From contig NZ_SUMB01000003.1 of NCBI RefSeq assembly GCF_005048155.1, forward strand, positions 496,001 through 560,000: a DNA stretch of 64,000 nt, written 5' to 3'. Of this stretch, positions 37,608 through 47,473 are shown in pieces (the stretch's first letter is position 1; each line of letters starts with the position of its first letter). The stretch is from Streptomyces piniterrae. Lineage in GTDB: Bacteria > Actinomycetota > Actinomycetes > Streptomycetales > Streptomycetaceae. The position numbers were made by a program, and so were the translations under genes. The notes beneath the pieces are model-generated. The model was not told where the DNA came from. It saw only the letters and a program-made list of their open reading frames with translations, and searched no databases.

Positions 37608-38633
37608 ATGAACCACGACACCCCGCTCTCCCCCCTCCCCCTCCGCCATCTCTCCGACGTCCGGCGCCGGGTGCTGACCACGCGGCAGCTGCGTGAGCAC
37701 GGCGTCAGCGCGCCGGAGACCACCGAACGGTGCCGGCCCGGCGGCCCTTGGCAGCAGGTGCTGCCGGGGGTGTATCTGCTGCACCCTGGGCCGCCCACCA
37801 GCGAGGAGCGGCTGCATGCCGTTCTGCTGTACGCCACCCACCGCGGCGCTGGCGTGCCCCGCCAGGGCGGCGGCGAGCGGCGCACCGGACCGGAGGCGAT
37901 GATCACCGGGCTGGCGGCGCTCGCCCTGCACGGCTTCGCCGGCGCTCCCCCACTGCTCTCCCTGGACCGGATCGAGGTGCTGGTCGCCCGCACCCGGCGG
38001 CTGCGTTCGACCGGTTTCGCGCAGATCGTCCGGGCACCGGAGCTGCCGGACCCGGAGGAGGTCACCGGGGTGCCCACCGCGCCGGTCGTGCGGGCGCTGG
38101 CGGACGCGGTGGACCGGCTCGACGATCCGACGTCGGTGCGCCGGCTGCTGACCGAGGCGGTCCGCGGCGGGCACTGCGAAGCGGCCACGCTGGTGGCGGA
38201 GTTGAGCCGGGCGCGGCTGCTGAGCCGGCCGCATGTGGTGGACGCAGTGGACACCCTGGTGGCCGAGGGCCGGACGCTGGCCGAGCAGCGGCTGTACGCG
38301 ATGGTGCGCCGGTACGACCTGCCCGACCCGCTGTGGAACGTCGATCTGCGGCTGCCGGGCGGGCCGCACCTGGGGGGTGTGGACGCGTACTGGCCGGAGC
38401 ACTCGGTGGCCCTGGAGATCGACACCAGGGCGCCGCGCGCGGAGCAGGACCCGCTGCGCTCGCCGTACGACCGCAAGCGCGAGCATCTGGAGCGGCTGGG
38501 CATCACCGTCGTCCGCTGTGTGCCGCGCACCCTGCGCGAGGCGCCGGAGCAGCAGGCGACGGTGGTCCGTACGGCACTGATGGCGGCATCGGACCGGGAG
38601 CCGAGCTCGTATGTGGTGGTGCTGCCGCGGTAG
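37608..38633 (+). CDS. Uncharacterised protein, AbiEi-like N-terminus and PD-(D/E)XK/DUF559-like C-terminus (putative)
   Basis: 341 residues. The N-terminal ~70 residues (RRRVLTTRQLREHGVSAPETTERCRPGGPWQQVLPGVYLLHPG) resemble the winged-helix of AbiEi-type antitoxins. The C-terminal ~110 residues read LYAMVRRYDLPDPLWNVDLRLP...GGVDAYWPEHSVALEIDTRAP...RKREHLERLGITVVRCVPRTL, the D-x(n)-ExD pattern of very-short-patch-repair-like/DUF559 nucleases. No toxin or cognate gene is adjacent. Proteins of this two-part plan are common in actinobacteria; function is unproven. Confidence 0.75.
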   Translation: MNHDTPLSPLPLRHLSDVRRRVLTTRQLREHGVSAPETTERCRPGGPWQQVLPGVYLLHPGPPTSEERLHAVLLYATHRGAGVPRQGGGERRTGPEAMITGLAALALHGFAGAPPLLSLDRIEVLVARTRRLRSTGFAQIVRAPELPDPEEVTGVPTAPVVRALADAVDRLDDPTSVRRLLTEAVRGGHCEAATLVAELSRARLLSRPHVVDAVDTLVAEGRTLAEQRLYAMVRRYDLPDPLWNVDLRLPGGPHLGGVDAYWPEHSVALEIDTRAPRAEQDPLRSPYDRKREHLERLGITVVRCVPRTLREAPEQQATVVRTALMAASDREPSSYVVVLPR

Positions 38634-38638
38634 CGGGA

Positions 38639-38696
38639 CCCCTAGGGGGCGTTCGAACAGAACCCCTAGGGGTTGCGAGGGCCCCTTGCAGGGCCC
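38639..38696. repeat. Pair of CCCCTAGGGG palindromes and a GGGCCC pair in a convergent spacer
   Basis: CCCCTAGGGG at 38639-38648 and AACCCCTAGGGGTT at 38661-38674 are spaced by 24 bp; GGGCCC repeats at 38679-38684 and 38691-38696. CTAG is rare in this GC-rich DNA. Probably a bidirectional terminator. Confidence 0.5.
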
Positions 38697-38725
38697 AACG
38701 CGGGGGCGCCGGGCGGTATTCCAGG

Positions 38726-40477
38726 TCAGCGCCGCTTCAGCAGGAGTTCGGCGTTGCGGTCCTGGGCGGTGCCCGCCAGGTCCGAGCGGGCCTCGGGGGC
38801 GTTGAAGGACAGTTCGCGGTAGAGGGCGGCCAGGCCGGTCTGGGACAGGTCGGTGAAGTCGGTACGGTGCGGGGCGGCCGACTCCACCAGGGTGGTGAAC
38901 AGCGACAGCGTGCCGTCGTGGTTGTCCACCAGCTCGATGACCCGGGCGAGTTGCGGGAAGTCGATGTGCGAGGCGGTGGTGATCTCCCAGAAGCTGCCGT
39001 GCGGGGTGATGTCGTTCTTGTGGCTGTGCCCGTTGATCCAGCCCACGACGCCGGGGTGGGCGGACAGCAGCTCGACCAGTTCGGGGCCGCCGTGCCGCCG
39101 CTCGTGCGGGCGGGCCGGGTCGGGGCGGGTGTTGTTCATGGTCTTGCTGGTGTGGTGGCTGAAGACCAGGACGTAGGCCTGCTCGCCCTTCTCGTTCTCC
39201 TTCAGCACCCGCTTGAGCCACTTCAGCTGGCCGTCACCGATGGAGCCGGTGTAGTGCCCGCCGGGGTCGGTGGTGTCCAGGCTGATGCCGAGGACATCGT
39301 CGGAGATCTTGAAGGTGTAGTAGAGCCGGTCCTCGGCGAGGTCGTCGGCGGTGTAGCCGTGGCCGTGCGGTCCCGGTCCGGTGCGGGCCGGGTCCAGGTG
39401 GGCCTTGAGGTACTCGGCACGGGTGAAGGGCGCGCGACGCTCGTCGGGGGTGACCGTCCGCGCCTGCCTGGCGTGCGACTTCAGCAGCCGCTTGAAGTCC
39501 TCCCCCTTGGGGTCGAGGCCCTTCTTGACCGCCTTCCACACCTTCGCGGCCTCGGCGGCGGGCAGCGTCTCCAGCTTGCGGCCGCCGGTGGCTATCTCGG
39601 TCCAGAAGGGGTCGCCCGGGGCGTAGCAGCCGCCCGGCAGCGAGTCGTGGTTGCCGACCGTCGAGTACCAGGGCAGACGCAGGCCGGGGCTGTGCACGGT
39701 GCGGATCGCCGCGTCCAGGAATCCGTCCAGCCGCGGGAAGCCGAGCTTCTTGTCGGCGTCGCGAAGCGCGCTGTCCGGCTGCCAGTACAGCGTCAGCCCG
39801 CTGTCCTGGACGCCTTCGTAGCGGTGCGGGGCGCCGGAGTTGGGGGTGATCCGGCCGCCGCTCATCGCGGTCAGGAACCAGTCGAGTTCGAGCCGGGAGT
39901 TGTTGTCGGTGTTGTCGCCGGTGGTCATCACGAAGGACAGCGGCGCCCCGGTGGCGGGCCCGCCCGGCAGCGCGTTGACCCGCTCGATCAGCGAGACCAC
40001 CCCGGCGACGGAGAGCGCCTCCTGCGGCCGCCAGGCGCTGGCGGTCTCGGCGCGCAGGTACTCGTAGCGCAGCGGGTGCTGCACGTCGACCAGGTGCAGA
40101 TCGGTGAACTGGACGAACGAGGCGAGCGCGGTGCGCCGCTGGTCGCGCCCGCGGTGGGCGGAGCCGAGCTCGGCGCGGACGACCCGGTCCCAGGCGGGGC
40201 CGTCGGCGAGCCGGCGGTAGCCGGAGGTGCCGCGCGGGGTGGCGACGCCGGCGAGGGTGGTGCCCCGCTTGTACGGCACGCCCGGCACGGCGGGGGCCTG
40301 GACGGGGGCGGGTGCGGCGGGTGCCGGGCCCGGGGTGACGGTGGCGGCCGCGGCGGGCCGGTCCCCACCGAGGGTGAGCCCGAGTCCGGTGGCGGCGCCG
40401 ACGACGCCGGTCGCGGCAGAGACGGCAAGAAACGTACGGCGGTCGAGAGCGGCGGCGGTGGACCGTGTGCGGGACAT
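38726..40477 (-). CDS. Tat-exported metallophosphoesterase (TIGR03767/PPA1498-type)
   Basis: 583 residues. The N-terminus has a twin-arginine signal (ALDRRTFLAVSAATGVVGAATGLGLTL), then a Pro/Ala linker. Calcineurin-like motifs in order are QFTDLHLVD, MTTGDNTDN, STVGNHD, VFSHHTSK and NGHSHKND, giving the full two-metal set. Likely extracytoplasmic, released or cell-wall associated. The natural phosphate ester is unknown. Divergent from asd. Confidence 0.88.
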   Translation of the reverse strand: MSRTRSTAAALDRRTFLAVSAATGVVGAATGLGLTLGGDRPAAAATVTPGPAPAAPAPVQAPAVPGVPYKRGTTLAGVATPRGTSGYRRLADGPAWDRVVRAELGSAHRGRDQRRTALASFVQFTDLHLVDVQHPLRYEYLRAETASAWRPQEALSVAGVVSLIERVNALPGGPATGAPLSFVMTTGDNTDNNSRLELDWFLTAMSGGRITPNSGAPHRYEGVQDSGLTLYWQPDSALRDADKKLGFPRLDGFLDAAIRTVHSPGLRLPWYSTVGNHDSLPGGCYAPGDPFWTEIATGGRKLETLPAAEAAKVWKAVKKGLDPKGEDFKRLLKSHARQARTVTPDERRAPFTRAEYLKAHLDPARTGPGPHGHGYTADDLAEDRLYYTFKISDDVLGISLDTTDPGGHYTGSIGDGQLKWLKRVLKENEKGEQAYVLVFSHHTSKTMNNTRPDPARPHERRHGGPELVELLSAHPGVVGWINGHSHKNDITPHGSFWEITTASHIDFPQLARVIELVDNHDGTLSLFTTLVESAAPHRTDFTDLSQTGLAALYRELSFNAPEARSDLAGTAQDRNAELLLKRR

Positions 40478-41989
<1,512 letters not shown>

Positions 41990-42007
41990 CGGCTCTTTGC
42001 GGCTAAA

Positions 42008-42044
42008 CCTCCCCCACGCTTAAGGCGCGGGGGGACCCCCATCG
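42008..42044. repeat. Dispersed intergenic palindromic repeat, copy 2
   Basis: CCTCCCCCACGCTTAAGGCG followed by a G-run and ACCCCCATCGC matches the core at 34067 with small changes. It lies in the 289-bp spacer after asd. Confidence 0.6.
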
Positions 42045-42104
42045 CTCTCGCGTAGGTGGTCACTCGCCGCGGGGGTTGCTCAATGCATGGCTGATGTGCC
42101 TGAA

Positions 42105-42137
42105 GAGGGCCCGTACGGACACTCCGCACGGGCCCTC
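42105..42137 (+). terminator. Terminator after asd
   Basis: GAGGGCCCGT and ACGGGCCCTC form a 10-bp stem, with a further inner CGG/CCG pairing. Confidence 0.7.
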
Positions 42138-42278
42138 GGCATTTCCAGGGGTCATTGGGCCGCAGCTCCACAAGGCCTACGGCCGCTGAGCTCCCCTTAC
42201 TCACCGGCACCGACAGTCACGGCGTGGAAGGATGGCCGAAGATCCCGACCCGATGGATGATGCGAAGGAGATGACGGG

Positions 42279-44849
42279 GTGCCTGGCACGAATCTGACCC
42301 GCGACGAGGCGCAGCAGCGGGCGCGGCTGCTGACCGTGGACGCGTACGAGATCGATCTCGACCTCTCCGGGGCGCAGGAGGGAGGCACCTACCGGTCCGC
42401 GACGACGGTGCGGTTCGATGTGGCCGAGGCGGGTGCGGAGACGTTCATCGATCTGGTCGCGCCGGCCGTGCACGAGGTCACGCTCAACGGCGAGGCGCTG
42501 GATCCGGCCGAGGTGTTCAAGGACTCGCGGATCGCGCTGGCGGGGCTGCTCACCGGCCGCAACGAGCTGACGGTGGTCGCGGACTGCGCGTACACCAACA
42601 CCGGTGAGGGGCTGCACCGGTTCGTCGACCCGGTGGACCAGCAGGCGTATCTGTACACGCAGTTCGAGGTGCCGGATGCGCGGCGGGTGTTCGCGTCCTT
42701 CGAGCAGCCGGATCTGAAGGCGACGTTCCAGTTCACCGTGAAGGCGCCGGAGGGCTGGACGGTCATCTCGAATTCGCCGACGCCGGAGCCGTCCGGCAAT
42801 GTGTGGCGGTTCGAGCCGACGCCGCGGATCTCCACGTACATCACCGCGCTGATCGTCGGCCCGTACCACAGCGTGCACAGCAGCTGGGAGGGCGACGGGC
42901 GCAGCGTGCCGCTGGGCATCTACTGCCGGCCCTCGCTCGCCGAGCACCTGGACGCGGACGAGATCTTCGCGGTCACCCGGCAGGGCTTCGACTGGTTCGA
43001 GGAGAAGTTCGACTACGCCTATCCGTTCGCCAAGTACGACCAGCTGTTCGTGCCGGAGTTCAATGCCGGGGCGATGGAGAACGCGGGTGCGGTGACCATC
43101 CGCGACCAGTACGTGTTCCGGTCGAAGGTGACGGACGCGGCGTACGAGGTGCGCGCCGAGACGATCCTGCACGAGCTGGCGCACATGTGGTTCGGCGATC
43201 TGGTCACCATGGAGTGGTGGAACGACCTGTGGCTGAACGAGTCGTTCGCCACCTACACGTCGATCGCCTGCCAGGCCTACGCGCCGGGCAGCAAGTGGCC
43301 GCACTCGTGGACCACGTTCGCCAACTCGATGAAGACCTGGGCCTACCGGCAGGACCAGCTGCCGTCGACGCACCCGATCATGGCGGAGATCCGCGACCTC
43401 GACGATGTGCTGGTCAACTTCGACGGGATCACCTACGCCAAGGGCGCGAGTGTGCTCAAGCAGCTCGTCGCGTACGTCGGCATGGACGAGTTCTTCAAGG
43501 GTGTGCAGGCGTACTTCAAGACGCATGCGTACGGGAACACCCGGCTGAGCGATCTGCTGGGCGCGCTGGAGGAGACCAGCGGCCGGGATCTGAAGACCTG
43601 GTCGAAGAAGTGGCTGGAGACGGCGGGGATCAACATCCTGCGGCCGGAGATCGCCACGGACGACGACGGCACCATCACCTCCTTCGCGGTCCGGCAGGAG
43701 GCCCCCGCGCTGCCCGCCGGCGCGAAGGGCGACCCGGTGCTGCGCCCGCACCGGATCGCGATCGGCCTGTACGCGCACGAGGACGGCAAGCTGGTCCGCA
43801 AGGAGCGGATCGAGCTGGACGTCGACGGCGAGCTGACCGAGGTCCCGCAGCTGACCGGTACGCTGCGGCCGGCCGTAGTCCTGCTCAACGACGACGACCT
43901 CTCGTACGCGAAGGTGCGTCTCGACGAGGAGTCGCTGAAGGCGGTCACCGCGCATCTCGGCGACTTCACCGAGTCGCTGCCGCGCGCCCTGTCGTGGGCG
44001 TCGGCCTGGGACATGACCCGGGACGCCGAGCTGGCCACCCGCGACTATCTGTCGCTGGTGCTGTCCGGGATCGGCAAGGAGTCGGACATCGGCGTCGTCC
44101 AGTCGCTGCACCGGCAGGTGAAGCTGGCGCTGGACCTGTACGCGGCGCCGGAGTGGCGGGCGACCGGTCTGGCGCAGTGGACCGAGGCGGCGCTGGAGCA
44201 TCTGCGGGCCGCCGCGCCGGGCGGTGACCACCAGCTGGCGTGGGCCCGCGCGTTCGCCGCCACGGCCCGTACGGAGGAGCAACTGGATCTGCTCCAGGGC
44301 CTGTTGGACGGTACGGAGGTGCTGGAGGGGCTGGCCGTGGACACCGAGCTGCGCTGGTCGCTGCTGCAGCGGCTGGCCGCCACCGGGCGGGCCGACGAGA
44401 AGGCCATCGCGGCGGAGCTGGAACGGGACAAGACCTCCGCCGGCGAACGGCATGCCGCGACCGCGCGGGCGGCACGGCCGACGGCCGAGGCCAAGACGGA
44501 GGCATGGGCGTCGGTGGTGGAGTCCGACAAGCTGCCGAACGCCGTGCAGGAGGCCGTGATCGGCGGCTTTGTGCAGACCGACCAGCGTGAGCTGCTGGCG
44601 CCCTACACCGCGAAGTACCTCGACGCGGTCAAGGGCGTGTGGGAGTCCCGCAGCCACGAGATGGCGCAGCAGATCGCGGTCGGCCTCTACCCGTCGCTCC
44701 AGGTCTCGCAGGAGACCCTGGACCGGACGGACGCCTGGCTGGCCTCGGCCGAGCCGAACGCGGCGCTGCGCCGGCTGGTGACGGAGTCGCGGTCGGGCAT
44801 CGAGCGGGCGCTGAAGGCGCAGGCGGCGGACGCGGCGGCGGCCGGCTGA
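42279..44849 (+). CDS. pepN: Aminopeptidase N, M1 family (paralogue B)
   Basis: 856 residues from GTG 42279, with AAGGAG upstream. GAMEN motif, zinc motif HELAH (298-302) with Glu321 in WLNE, and the ERAP1-like C-terminal domain. It has the usual Streptomyces PepN start MPGTNLTRDEAQQRARLL. It is colinear throughout with the paralogue at 34890 (VPGENLSRDEAHERGRLL; WDDLWLKESF against WNDLWLNESF). This copy looks like the housekeeping enzyme. Confidence 0.95.
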   Translation: MPGTNLTRDEAQQRARLLTVDAYEIDLDLSGAQEGGTYRSATTVRFDVAEAGAETFIDLVAPAVHEVTLNGEALDPAEVFKDSRIALAGLLTGRNELTVVADCAYTNTGEGLHRFVDPVDQQAYLYTQFEVPDARRVFASFEQPDLKATFQFTVKAPEGWTVISNSPTPEPSGNVWRFEPTPRISTYITALIVGPYHSVHSSWEGDGRSVPLGIYCRPSLAEHLDADEIFAVTRQGFDWFEEKFDYAYPFAKYDQLFVPEFNAGAMENAGAVTIRDQYVFRSKVTDAAYEVRAETILHELAHMWFGDLVTMEWWNDLWLNESFATYTSIACQAYAPGSKWPHSWTTFANSMKTWAYRQDQLPSTHPIMAEIRDLDDVLVNFDGITYAKGASVLKQLVAYVGMDEFFKGVQAYFKTHAYGNTRLSDLLGALEETSGRDLKTWSKKWLETAGINILRPEIATDDDGTITSFAVRQEAPALPAGAKGDPVLRPHRIAIGLYAHEDGKLVRKERIELDVDGELTEVPQLTGTLRPAVVLLNDDDLSYAKVRLDEESLKAVTAHLGDFTESLPRALSWASAWDMTRDAELATRDYLSLVLSGIGKESDIGVVQSLHRQVKLALDLYAAPEWRATGLAQWTEAALEHLRAAAPGGDHQLAWARAFAATARTEEQLDLLQGLLDGTEVLEGLAVDTELRWSLLQRLAATGRADEKAIAAELERDKTSAGERHAATARAARPTAEAKTEAWASVVESDKLPNAVQEAVIGGFVQTDQRELLAPYTAKYLDAVKGVWESRSHEMAQQIAVGLYPSLQVSQETLDRTDAWLASAEPNAALRRLVTESRSGIERALKAQAADAAAAG

Positions 44850-44862
44850 CGACCGCTCCGAG

Positions 44863-44884
44863 GCTCCTTGAGAGCTTGGGGGAG
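44863..44884. repeat. Dispersed intergenic palindromic repeat, copy 3 (inverted)
   Basis: GCTCCTTGAGAGCTTGGGGGAG is the reverse complement of the core at 34067. It abuts the pepN terminator. Confidence 0.6.
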
Positions 44885-44924
44885 CGTGGGCGCCCGGGAC
44901 CTTGCCGGTTCCGGGCGCCCACGC
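44884..44924 (+). terminator. Terminator of pepN paralogue B
   Basis: An 18-bp stem (one G-T wobble) with loop TTGCC is followed by CTTTTCC, a good intrinsic terminator. Confidence 0.85.
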
Positions 44925-45112
44925 CTTTTCCTCCCGCCGGCCCGGTTCAGGGTGCGGGCGGGCGGGAAGTGGTGCCGCCCGGCGGCGGCGCGGGCCTGCG
45001 CTGCCGTCCGCCGGACGAGAGGGGGATCCCCGTTGCTCCTCAAGAGCCCGGGGTCTCCGCCGGGCCCCGTCCCCCACCTACGGGGCCCGGCGGAAGCAGG
45101 GGTGACGCGGGC

Positions 45113-46267
45113 TCAGCCGCCCAGTGCGTCGAAGCGGCGGCCGAGGGCGGCGCGCCCGGTCTCGGTGAGGGTGCCGTGTACCCGCATCCGGGAGAGGCCA
45201 CCGTCCGGGAAGACGTCCAGCCGTACATGGGTGGCGGTGACGGACGCGGGCAGCTTGAAGCGGTGCGGGGTGTCGGGCTGGAGCTTGGTCCGCGGCAGGA
45301 TCTCGAACCACGCGGACGCGTCGGCCGGGTCGGCGGACTCCGCGTCGCAGCCGTAGAGCGCCGCCCAGCCGGCGGAGTTGCCCTTGAGGTACGCGGTGTC
45401 GATCTCGACGGCGCGGATCTCGCCCTGCGCGGCGAGGCGGAAGCGCACCCAGTCGTTGGTGCCCTTGACCCGGCGGCGGCGGTTCTCCCAGCCATCGTCC
45501 ATCTTGCGGGACAGGTCGGGCTGGATGATCTGGGTCGGCGAGGAGTAGAAGCGGTCGGAGGCGTCCTCGACGGTGCCGCCGTGCATCACGGAGGCCAGGT
45601 CCAGGGTGCCGAGGACGTCCAGCCACTCGGGGTCGGGGACGACCTCGCCGTAGACCCGCAGCCTGGCTATGCCGCCGTCGGGGTGCTGCTTGAGGCGGAG
45701 GTGGGTGAAGCGGCGCTCGGCGGTGACCTCGAAGCCGTTGGCGGCATGGCCGCGGACGGGGGTGCGCGGGACCAGTTCCTCCCACTTCACGTCGGCGGCG
45801 AGCAGGTCCTCGGGGCTGGGGCTGCCGGGCAGCGCGGTGGCCTCGACGGTGATCTGCTGCGGGTAGTTGCCGCGGAAGTGGGCGGTGTCGACGATGACGC
45901 CGCGGATCACGCCGGGGGCGGCGAGGCGGATCAGCGCCCAGTCGTGCTCGTCGTCGGTCGGGAAGGGGTGCTCACCGTCGGCGCCGCGGCGGCGCCGGGT
46001 TTCCCAGCCGTCCATGATCTTGCCCTTGTGGCCGAAGTGCTCGGGGTCGAAGACCGCCGGGCCCGGCTTCAGCAGGTTCTCGCGCTCGGCGAAGAACTCG
46101 TCGTTCGCGGCGATCACGCCGGCGCCGAAGCGGCGGTCGGCGAGGTCGACGAGCGAGGTGAAGGGGAAGTCCCCGCCGCGGTAGTCCGCGTAGGGGTCGC
46201 CGCCGCCGTACGGGTTGGCGTCGTTGGCGTGCGGGTCAGTGGAGTGAGCGGCCGGGGTGGTGGTCAT
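45113..46267 (-). CDS. alc: Allantoicase
   Basis: 384 residues with two tandem allantoicase domains of similar plan. First: FGAGVIAANDEFFAERENLL and DGWETRRRRG...DWALIRLAAPGVIRGVIVDTAHFRGNYP. Second: DGWENRRRRV...DWVRFRLAAQGEIRAVEIDTAYLKGNSAG. The enzyme hydrolyses allantoate to ureidoglycolate and urea in purine catabolism. No allantoinase, AllR or ureidoglycolate lyase gene is present in this window. A GTTC-rich inverted repeat lies upstream (46357-46373). Confidence 0.95.
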   Translation of the reverse strand: MTTTPAAHSTDPHANDANPYGGGDPYADYRGGDFPFTSLVDLADRRFGAGVIAANDEFFAERENLLKPGPAVFDPEHFGHKGKIMDGWETRRRRGADGEHPFPTDDEHDWALIRLAAPGVIRGVIVDTAHFRGNYPQQITVEATALPGSPSPEDLLAADVKWEELVPRTPVRGHAANGFEVTAERRFTHLRLKQHPDGGIARLRVYGEVVPDPEWLDVLGTLDLASVMHGGTVEDASDRFYSSPTQIIQPDLSRKMDDGWENRRRRVKGTNDWVRFRLAAQGEIRAVEIDTAYLKGNSAGWAALYGCDAESADPADASAWFEILPRTKLQPDTPHRFKLPASVTATHVRLDVFPDGGLSRMRVHGTLTETGRAALGRRFDALGG

Positions 46268-46356
46268 CTCTGCCCTTCGGTGTGGCCGGTGTGGTGGACG
46301 GCTCTACCTTCGCAGCGCACCAACCAACAGGTCCATCGAAAGTTCTTGGAGATTAT

Positions 46357-46373
46357 GTTCAGCAGAACTGAAA
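46357..46373. promoter_or_regulatory. Inverted repeat upstream of alc (operator candidate)
   Basis: TTCAG-CAGAA-CTGAA (46358-46372) is a perfect 5-bp-arm repeat, overlapping a second one, GTTC-AGCA-GAAC. It is 90 bp upstream of alc in relatively AT-rich sequence. It could bind an allantoin regulator of the IclR type or the adjacent LysR protein. Confidence 0.4.
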
Positions 46374-46404
46374 GGTTGGTGAGGTGTCGGATCGCTCGGA
46401 TCGC

Positions 46405-47364
46405 TCAGCCGGGCTGCCCCTGGCCCTCGTCCGGCGCCTGGGCGGCCGCCGCCTGCCGGAGCGCGGCCAGCACCCGGGACAGGCCCGGCGCCCCTTCGGC
46501 CCCGCGCCGGGCGGCCGCCACCACATGGCGGCGCGGCTGATCGGCGTGCAGCACCCGCAGTGCGACACCGGCGCCCCGGTCGTCGCGGCGCAGCGCCCCG
46601 ATACCGCCCGCCATCGCCATCCGGGGCACCAACGCCACGCCCATCCCCGCCGCGACCATCGCCCAGATCGCGCTCCAGTCGGCGGCGGCATGCGCCTGCT
46701 CGGGCACGAATCCGGCGCTCTCGCAGGCGGTGGTGGTGATCTGCGACCAGGGGCCGCTGCTGCCGAAGATCCACGGCTCCCCCGCCAGATCCGCCAGCCG
46801 CAGCCCCGGTTCGGCGGCCAGCGGATGCCCGGCCGGCAGCGCCACGTCGAGCGGGTCGGCGAGCAGTGAGACCCGGCTGAACTTGGGGTCGCGCGGGGTC
46901 GGCGCGTGCGCGGCGAGGGACAGCGCGAGATCGACGCTGCCCTCGGCGAGCAGCTCGTACGCGGCCTCCGCCTCCGCCTCCCGCACGGCCACCGCCAGGC
47001 CGGGGTGCGTCCGACGCAACTCCTGTACGGCGGGCACGACCAGCGCGGGGATGGCGGTGGAGAACGCGCCGACCCGGACCTCGCCCGCCTCGCCCTGGAG
47101 ATAGCCGAGGAGCTCCGCGTCCGCGCGCTCCAACTGGGCGAAGACCGCCTCGGCGTGCCGCAGCACCAGATGCGCGGCGTCGGTCAGCCGCACGCGCCGC
47201 CCGTGGGCCTCCAGGAGCGTCACTCCGAGCTGCTTGGCGAGACCGGTCAGCTGCTGCGAGACGGCCGAGGGCGTCATGTGCAGCGCCTCGGCGGTCGCGG
47301 TGACCGTGCCCAGCTCTTGGAGTGTGCGCAGGATGCGCAGCTTCTTGATGTCCCAGTTGGCCAT
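46405..47364 (-). CDS. LysR-family transcriptional regulator
   Basis: 319 residues from ATG 47364; it has no Shine-Dalgarno and may be leaderless or start differently. HTH region IKKLRILRTLQELGTVTATAEALHMTPSAVSQQLTGLAKQLGVTLLEAHGRRVRLTDA, then a substrate-binding effector domain with VRVGAFSTAIPALVVPAV. It lies 137 bp upstream of alc on the same strand, so allantoicase or the desaturase could be its target. No direct evidence for either. Confidence 0.9.
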   Translation of the reverse strand: MANWDIKKLRILRTLQELGTVTATAEALHMTPSAVSQQLTGLAKQLGVTLLEAHGRRVRLTDAAHLVLRHAEAVFAQLERADAELLGYLQGEAGEVRVGAFSTAIPALVVPAVQELRRTHPGLAVAVREAEAEAAYELLAEGSVDLALSLAAHAPTPRDPKFSRVSLLADPLDVALPAGHPLAAEPGLRLADLAGEPWIFGSSGPWSQITTTACESAGFVPEQAHAAADWSAIWAMVAAGMGVALVPRMAMAGGIGALRRDDRGAGVALRVLHADQPRRHVVAAARRGAEGAPGLSRVLAALRQAAAAQAPDEGQGQPG

Positions 47365-47387
47365 GTCGCGTAGCGTACGGCCGGGTT

Positions 47388-47448
47388 GGTTCCCGCCGTT
47401 CTCGGCTGTCCGGCCCCCACGGCCGGGCAGCCGAGAACGGCGGGAACC
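47388..47448 (-). terminator. 61-bp hairpin between the desaturase and LysR genes
   Basis: A 28-bp stem with one G-T wobble (GGTTCCCGCC... / ...GGCGGGAACC) and loop CCCAC lies 26 bp after the desaturase stop and ahead of lysR. It is the longest hairpin in the window. Confidence 0.8.
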
Positions 47449-47473
47449 AGGTCGGCTCAGCCCCGGCGCGGCG

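Noticed and set aside
34980..39221. 1413-codon minus-strand open frame opposite pepN and neighbours
   Set aside because: Shadow of pepN and the adjacent genes; repetitive Arg/Gly/Pro composition, and the sense strand is clearly coding.
42201..45077. 958-codon minus-strand open frame opposite pepN paralogue B
   Set aside because: Same artefact: the opposite strand has GAMEN and HExxH in a conserved gene.
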